A DNA stretch of 10,679 nucleotides. Origin: RGIG3009 sp045601465 (GTDB lineage Bacteria; Bacillota; Clostridia; Oscillospirales; Acutalibacteraceae). The stretch lies in contig JAZRZU010000074.1 in the NCBI GenBank assembly GCA_045601465.1, positions 1 through 10,679 of the forward strand, given 5' to 3'. The translations under genes and the position numbers were made by a program. Position 1 is the stretch's first letter; every line of letters begins with the position of its first letter. Positions 6,320 to 10,679 of this stretch are shown one piece after another. The notes beneath the pieces were generated by a model. The model saw nothing but the letters and a program-made list of their open reading frames with translations, was not told the origin of the DNA and made no database searches.

Positions 6320-7534
6320 GTGAAAATGATTGAGGGCGGCGTATGCGCTGCAAAAGGATTTAAAGCAAACGGGGTACACTGCGGTATCCGTAAGAATAAA
6401 ACCAAAAAAGATCTGTCGCTCATATACAGCGAGGCCCCTGCAACCGCTGCGGCCGTATATACCACCAATCTTGTCAAAGGCGCACCGCTGAAAGTGACAA
6501 AGGACCATCTTGCCAATGGTGTGGCACAGGCGGTTATCTGCAACAGCGGAAATGCGAATACTTGTAATGCAAACGGCGTTGAGGTGGCAGAGCAGATGTC
6601 TGCCGCCCTTGCCAAGGAACTCCATATGCAAGCAGATGATGTGGTGGTGGCATCGACCGGTGTTATCGGACAACCACTGAATATTGAACCGATCGTGAGC
6701 GGTATCCCTGCCCTGGTTGAGGGGTTGTCCCCAGATGGTGGCGCGGATGCTGCCGAGGGTATCATGACCACCGATACCATTAAAAAGGAAATTGCCGTTG
6801 AGTTTATGCTGGGCGGCAAGCTGTGCAAGATGGGCGGTATTGCCAAGGGTAGTGGCATGATCCATCCGAACATGGCGACCATGCTGGTGTTTATTACCAC
6901 TGATGTTTGCATTTCGCCGGCAATGCTTCAAAAAGCGTTGTCGCAGGATGTAAACAATACCTTTAATATGATAAGCGTTGATGGGGACACCTCCACCAAC
7001 GATATGGTCACGGTACTTGCCAACGGTATGGCGGGGAATACGGAAATCACAAGTGACGATGCTGATTTTGCCGAGTTTATGAAGGCGCTCAATACCGTGA
7101 CGGTATATCTGTGCAGAATGATTGTTGCGGACGGCGAAGGCGCAACCAAAATGCTGGAATGCCGTGTTAGCGGGGGCAAGGATATCGAAGCTGCCAAGAC
7201 GGTCGCCAAGAGTGTGGTGTGTTCCAGTCTTTTGAAAGCGGCGATGTTTGGTGCCGATGCCAACTGGGGACGTGTTCTTTGCGCCATTGGTTACAGCGGT
7301 GCCGAGGTGGATGTGGATAAAGTCGGCGTATCGTTTGTAAGCACCAAGGGTGAGATCGTGGTGTGCGAAAACGGCGCCGGTGTGGATTTCTCCGAAGAAA
7401 AGGCAAAAGAGATTCTCCTGGAAAAAGAAATTGAGATCAAGGTGACGCTCGGTGACGGTACGGCTTGCGCCACCGCCTGGGGCTGTGATCTCACCTATGA
7501 TTATGTCAAGATCAACGGGGATTACCGTACTTAA
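6320..7534 (+). CDS. argJ: Glutamate N-acetyltransferase / amino-acid N-acetyltransferase (ornithine acetyltransferase)
   Basis: ArgJ moves the acetyl group of N-acetylornithine to glutamate, releasing ornithine and regenerating N-acetylglutamate; some members also acetylate glutamate from acetyl-CoA. The 404-residue length is normal. The precursor cleaves itself between Ala186 and Thr187 in IHPNMATML, and Thr187 becomes the nucleophile of the beta chain. Also visible are NSGNANTCN (75-83), STGVIG (112-117, oxyanion-hole Thr-Gly), GGIAKGSGM (172-180) and the conserved C-terminus DYVKINGDYRT. A GTG start is used by preference (GGAGG 9 nt upstream); the alternative ATG would shorten the protein by two residues. 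The gap to argC is 5 bp. No separate argA or argE is seen here. Whether this enzyme is mono- or bifunctional cannot be told from sequence. Confidence 0.96.
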   Translation: MKMIEGGVCAAKGFKANGVHCGIRKNKTKKDLSLIYSEAPATAAAVYTTNLVKGAPLKVTKDHLANGVAQAVICNSGNANTCNANGVEVAEQMSAALAKELHMQADDVVVASTGVIGQPLNIEPIVSGIPALVEGLSPDGGADAAEGIMTTDTIKKEIAVEFMLGGKLCKMGGIAKGSGMIHPNMATMLVFITTDVCISPAMLQKALSQDVNNTFNMISVDGDTSTNDMVTVLANGMAGNTEITSDDADFAEFMKALNTVTVYLCRMIVADGEGATKMLECRVSGGKDIEAAKTVAKSVVCSSLLKAAMFGADANWGRVLCAIGYSGAEVDVDKVGVSFVSTKGEIVVCENGAGVDFSEEKAKEILLEKEIEIKVTLGDGTACATAWGCDLTYDYVKINGDYRT

Positions 7535-7546
7535 GGAGTAATAGAA

Positions 7547-8410
7547 ATGGAAAACAACATCTCGAATGCGCAAAGAGCCGAGGTGCTCACGCAAGCGCTT
7601 CCGTATATCAAACGGTACAGCGGTAAGACCGTTGTCATTAAATACGGCGGTAACGCCATGGTCAACGACCAGCTCAAACATCAGGTGATGGAGGATATCA
7701 CCCTTTTGTGGTTGATTGGTGTTAAGGTCGTGTTGGTGCATGGAGGTGGCCCTGAAATCAGTCAACTGATGGAGAAGCTGGGCAAAAAAGCAGAGTTTGT
7801 TGACGGTCTTCGTGTTACCGATAAAGAAACCATCGATATCGTTCAAATGGTACTGGCAGGCAAGGTAAACAAATCGCTGGTTGCCTTGCTTGAAACCTAT
7901 GGCGGTAAAGCAATGGGCATTTCCGGTATGGATGGACGGTTGATCCAAGCCACGTTTAAGGATGAACGGCTTGGATATGTGGGCAAGATTACCGGTATCA
8001 ATAAGCAACCGGTAGAGGACCTGTTGGAAAAAGGATATATTCCGGTTGTTTCGACCGTCGGTTGTGATGATAAGGGGAATCTCTTTAACATCAACGGCGA
8101 TACGGCCGCCGCACATATTGCGGGTGCTCTCAATGCTGAAAGATTGATCATGATGACCGATATTGCCGGTATCCTTCGGGATAAAGACGATCCGTCTACC
8201 TTGATTCCGCATATCACGGTGGATGAGGCCAAGACACTTTATGACGCGGGTGTTATTTCGGGCGGTATGATCCCCAAGGTGGATTGCTGTATCGAGGCAA
8301 TCCGTGAAGGGGTGGAAAATGTAATTATTATGGATGGCAGGGTGCCGCATTCCATTCTGATGGAGCTTCTGACGGATGAAGGCGCCGGTACAATGGTGGG
8401 GTTAAAATGA
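7547..8410 (+). CDS. argB: Acetylglutamate kinase, probably arginine-inhibited form
   Basis: ArgB phosphorylates N-acetylglutamate with ATP, usually the controlled step of the cyclic arginine pathway. The 287-residue product has the amino-acid kinase motifs KYGGNAM (32-38 region, catalytic Lys32), VHGGGPEIS (64-72, glycine-rich loop), NINGDTAAAHIA (181-192), the acid-rich MMTDIAGIL segment (202-210) and ISGGMIPKV (237-245, Lys244). It has an N-terminal extension of about 25 residues with LPYIKRYSGKTVVIKYGG. In arginine-sensitive enzymes this region forms the helix that links dimers into a hexameric ring and lies beside the arginine site; the insensitive E. coli enzyme lacks it. Feedback inhibition is therefore inferred. 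The AAGGAG site (7533-7538) overlaps the argJ stop, 8 nt before the ATG. Confidence 0.96.
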   Translation: MENNISNAQRAEVLTQALPYIKRYSGKTVVIKYGGNAMVNDQLKHQVMEDITLLWLIGVKVVLVHGGGPEISQLMEKLGKKAEFVDGLRVTDKETIDIVQMVLAGKVNKSLVALLETYGGKAMGISGMDGRLIQATFKDERLGYVGKITGINKQPVEDLLEKGYIPVVSTVGCDDKGNLFNINGDTAAAHIAGALNAERLIMMTDIAGILRDKDDPSTLIPHITVDEAKTLYDAGVISGGMIPKVDCCIEAIREGVENVIIMDGRVPHSILMELLTDEGAGTMVGLK

Positions 8411-9573
8411 ATATCATCGAAAAGGATAAAACGTATATTGCCGGAACTTATAATCGGTTTCCTGTACATATTGTGAAAGGTAAGGGCTCTGTTGTGGTCG
8501 ATGATTCCGGCAAGGAATACATCGATATGGGTTCGGGTATCGGTGTTACCAGCTTTGGTATGGCAGACGATGAATGGGTCGCCGCCGTTACCAAACAGCT
8601 TTCGCTTGTCCAACACACGTCGAACCTGTATTACACGACTCCTTGCGCCGAGCTGGCTGAGATTCTTTGTAAACGTACAGGACTTTCCAAGGTTTTCTTT
8701 GCCAATTCCGGTGCCGAAGCCAATGAATGCGCCATTAAAGTGGCACGCAAATATGCTTCCATGAAAAAGGGAAGTGACTGTGCCACCATTGTCACATTAA
8801 AAAACAGCTTCCACGGCCGCACCATCACAACGCTGGCGGCAACCGGTCAGGAGCACTACCACGAGCTTTTTCAACCGTTAACGAAGGGCTTTTGTCATAT
8901 AGAAGCGAACAGCGGAACAGATGAGTTTGAGGAGATGGCGGCTCAAAATAACGTGGCTGCCGTTATTGTGGAATGTATCCAAGGCGAAGGCGGTGTCAAC
9001 ACGTTGGAGCCTGCGTTTGTCAAACGTATCGCCGATATTTGCAAACAACACGATATTCTGCTGATTGTTGATGAGGTCCAAACGGGCAACGGACGAACCG
9101 GAAAGTTGTATGCGTATATGCACTACGATATCCAGCCGGATATTGTGACAACCGCCAAAGGTTTGGGCGGTGGCTTACCCATTGGCGCTTGTATGCTGGG
9201 TGAGAAGGTACAAAACGTATTGGAGTTTGGTGACCATGGTTCTACCTACGGTGGCAATCCGGTCGCTTGTGCGGGGGCTGTCAGCGTCATCAATCGCTTA
9301 GATGATGCGTTCCTTGATGAAGTGAAAACCAAAAGTGAATATGTTTTTAACGAGCTTAGTAACGCTCCCGGTGTGGTGTCGGTCAGCGGGCTGGGACTGA
9401 TGATCGGTATCAAGACTGAGAAACCCGCCAAAGATATTGTGGCGGCCTGTATGGATAAAGGTGTTCTTTGCTTGACAGCCAAGGATAAGGTGAGGTTGTT
9501 GCCGGCATTGAATATCCCGTTTGATGTGCTAAAAAAAGCCATACAAACGATCAAGGACGTTTGCACCGAATAA
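8407..9573 (+). CDS. argD: Acetylornithine aminotransferase
   Basis: ArgD is a class III PLP aminotransferase that converts N-acetylglutamate semialdehyde to N-acetylornithine using glutamate. The 388-residue length is usual. Visible motifs are FFANSGAEANECAIKVAR (97-114, PLP phosphate loop), NSFHGRTITTLAATGQ (133-148), VDEVQTGNGRTG (221-232, Asp222 on the PLP ring nitrogen), TTAKGLGGGLPIGA (248-261) with the Schiff-base Lys251, and GDHGSTYGGNP (275-285). Related ornithine or succinylornithine aminotransferases cannot be excluded from sequence, but the operon fixes the role. The ATG overlaps the argB stop as ATGA, which suggests translational coupling. Confidence 0.95.
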   Translation: MNIIEKDKTYIAGTYNRFPVHIVKGKGSVVVDDSGKEYIDMGSGIGVTSFGMADDEWVAAVTKQLSLVQHTSNLYYTTPCAELAEILCKRTGLSKVFFANSGAEANECAIKVARKYASMKKGSDCATIVTLKNSFHGRTITTLAATGQEHYHELFQPLTKGFCHIEANSGTDEFEEMAAQNNVAAVIVECIQGEGGVNTLEPAFVKRIADICKQHDILLIVDEVQTGNGRTGKLYAYMHYDIQPDIVTTAKGLGGGLPIGACMLGEKVQNVLEFGDHGSTYGGNPVACAGAVSVINRLDDAFLDEVKTKSEYVFNELSNAPGVVSVSGLGLMIGIKTEKPAKDIVAACMDKGVLCLTAKDKVRLLPALNIPFDVLKKAIQTIKDVCTE

Positions 9574-9608
9574 ACCAATTCGTACTTTTGTAATGAAGGA
9601 GAATTTGT

Positions 9609-10598
9609 ATGAATTTAAAGGGGAAAGATTTCCTGAAACTATTGGATTTCTCATCGGAGGAAATTGAGTATTTGATTGACTTAGCCGCTGATTTTAAGGC
9701 GAAGAAAAAGGCGGGTGTCCAGCACAAAGTATGCCAAGGGAAAAATATTGCGTTGATTTTTGAAAAGACCAGCACCCGTACTCGCTGCTCGTTTGAGGTG
9801 GCGGCGTATGATCTCGGCATGGGAGTGACCTATCTGGATCCTACCGGTTCGCAAATTGGTAAGAAGGAATCCATCGCCGATACGGCACGGGTATTATCGT
9901 CAATCTACGATGGTATTGAATACCGTGGATACGGGCAAGAGATTGTGGAAGAATTGGCAAAATATTCCGCTGTTCCGGTGTGGAACGGCTTGACTAACGA
10001 GTTTCATCCCACTCAAATTTTGGCGGATATGTTGACCATTCGAGAACATTTTGGCTATCTCAAAGGCATTAACTTTGTGTATATGGGAGATGCCCGTTAC
10101 AATATGGGAAATTCTTTGATGGTCGGGTGCGCAAAGCTTGGTTTAAACTTTACCGCTTGCTGCCCCGAAAAGTACTTCCCCAACAAAGAATTGGTTGAAA
10201 CGTGCAAAGAAATTGCGAAAGAAACCGGCGCAACGCTCAACTTTGTGCAGGATCCGGATAAAGCGGTTCAAAATGCCGATGTTATCTGTACCGACGTATG
10301 GGTTTCGATGGGAGAACCGCAAGAGGTTTGGGAAGAAAGAATCCAAGAACTGTCTCCGTATCAAGTCAATACCGAGCTTATGAACAAGACCGGAAAAGAT
10401 ACAACGGTATTTATGCACTGCTTACCGGCATTCCACGACTGCAAAACGGCCATTGGAAAAGAGATCGGTGAAAAATTCCATCTCACGGCGATGGAGGTCA
10501 CGGATGAAGTGTTTGAAAGTGAACAGTCCATTGTGTTCCAAGAAGCCGAAAATCGGATGCATACGATAAAAGCTGTCATGGCGGCTACGTTGCAGTAA
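9609..10598 (+). CDS. argF: Ornithine carbamoyltransferase
   Basis: ArgF condenses ornithine with carbamoyl phosphate to give citrulline. The 329-residue protein has the carbamoyl-phosphate motif FEKTSTRTRCSFE (51-63), HPTQ (133-136), the ornithine-closing SMG loop (233-235 in DVWVSMGEP) and HCLPAFHD (270-277, with the reactive Cys271). The length and the segment DPTGSQIGKKESIADTARVL (77-96) are like the longer E. coli ArgI / ArcB-type enzymes rather than the roughly 310-residue Bacillus ArgF. The catabolic role (arcB) is unlikely because no arcA or arcC lies nearby and the gene ends an arginine biosynthesis operon. AAGGAG at 9596-9601 is 7 nt before the start. The 35-bp gap after argD holds no terminator. 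The carbamoyl phosphate synthase genes and argGH are not in the window. Confidence 0.94.
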   Translation: MNLKGKDFLKLLDFSSEEIEYLIDLAADFKAKKKAGVQHKVCQGKNIALIFEKTSTRTRCSFEVAAYDLGMGVTYLDPTGSQIGKKESIADTARVLSSIYDGIEYRGYGQEIVEELAKYSAVPVWNGLTNEFHPTQILADMLTIREHFGYLKGINFVYMGDARYNMGNSLMVGCAKLGLNFTACCPEKYFPNKELVETCKEIAKETGATLNFVQDPDKAVQNADVICTDVWVSMGEPQEVWEERIQELSPYQVNTELMNKTGKDTTVFMHCLPAFHDCKTAIGKEIGEKFHLTAMEVTDEVFESEQSIVFQEAENRMHTIKAVMAATLQ

Positions 10599-10679
10599 TT
10601 TTTTATGAAAACGCACCTGCTTGTTTTGTTAACAAAAAAACGGGGGGGGGGGTTTTTTAAAAAATTAACAATTTTGGGT
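10599..10679 (+). other. Low-complexity right end, possible degraded terminator or sequencing artefact
   Basis: The last 81 bases hold a 14-bp palindrome TTTTGTTAACAAAA (10624-10637), a run of 11 G (10642-10652), then six T, six A, and TTAACAA (10665-10671), which is the inverted copy of TTGTTAA at 10626-10632. An A-run/T-run pair around the G-run is what a terminator with a damaged stem could look like, but a pure G loop is atypical and the end of a contig is prone to homopolymer errors. I make no firm terminator call. Confidence 0.5.

Noticed and set aside
6179..8350. A 723-codon open frame on the minus strand opposite argC, argJ and argB.
   Set aside because: It is exactly codon-aligned with argJ and argB, which share a frame, so it stays open only because those genes avoid TTA, CTA and TCA codons over this stretch. 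Its translation is rich in His and Arg with no recognisable domain, and the sense genes are certain.
10624..10671. An intrinsic terminator after argF.
   Set aside because: The inverted segments are A/T only and are separated by a G11 run. The sequence quality here is doubtful, so no stable GC stem can be claimed.

Overview
The window carries two amino-acid biosynthesis operons transcribed away from each other from one shared intergenic region. Nothing mobile, no RNA gene, CRISPR array or defence system is visible. The gene set points to a Firmicutes (Bacillota) relative, most likely in class Clostridia. The reasons are a HisZ-dependent short-form HisG, strong AAGGAG-type ribosome binding sites, consensus sigma-A promoters, ArgR-type operators and a bifunctional-type argJ in an argCJBD cluster. 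A more precise placement (for example Oscillospirales) would be a guess. The right end (10599-10679) degenerates into homopolymer runs and looks like a poor-quality contig end.

Left half, minus strand (5040 down to 1): a histidine operon read hisZG - hisD - hisC - hisB - hisH, with hisH cut by the left edge of the window. All junctions are overlapping or within a few bases (TAATG, ATGA or 8-bp overlaps, depending on start choice), as expected for one translationally coupled transcript. The first gene is a single reading frame that fuses the histidyl-tRNA-synthetase-like regulator HisZ to the catalytic subunit HisG. The operon therefore supplies step 1 (HisZG), the glutaminase half of the HisHF step (HisH), and the late steps: dehydratase (HisB), aminotransferase (HisC) and dehydrogenase (HisD). 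HisA, HisF and HisI/HisE functions are not in the window and presumably lie past the left edge.

Middle (5041-5384): a 344-bp divergent control region. It holds a minus-strand promoter for the his operon (TTGACT-17-TAGAAT), an approximately 108-nt his leader with three small hairpins and one competing pairing, two tandem ARG-box-like operators at the canonical 3-bp spacing, and a plus-strand promoter for the arg operon (TTGACA-17-TAGTAT).

Right half, plus strand (5385-10598): argC - argJ - argB - argD - argF, a complete route from N-acetylglutamate to citrulline. ArgB phosphorylates N-acetylglutamate, ArgC reduces it, ArgD transaminates it to N-acetylornithine, ArgJ transfers the acetyl group back to glutamate to give ornithine, and ArgF makes citrulline. 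ArgB has the N-terminal helix region typical of arginine-inhibited enzymes, so feedback probably acts on ArgB as well as through ArgR. The most notable points are the HisZ-HisG fusion, the structured his leader, and the ARG boxes placed between the two promoters. I do not see a wholly new system.
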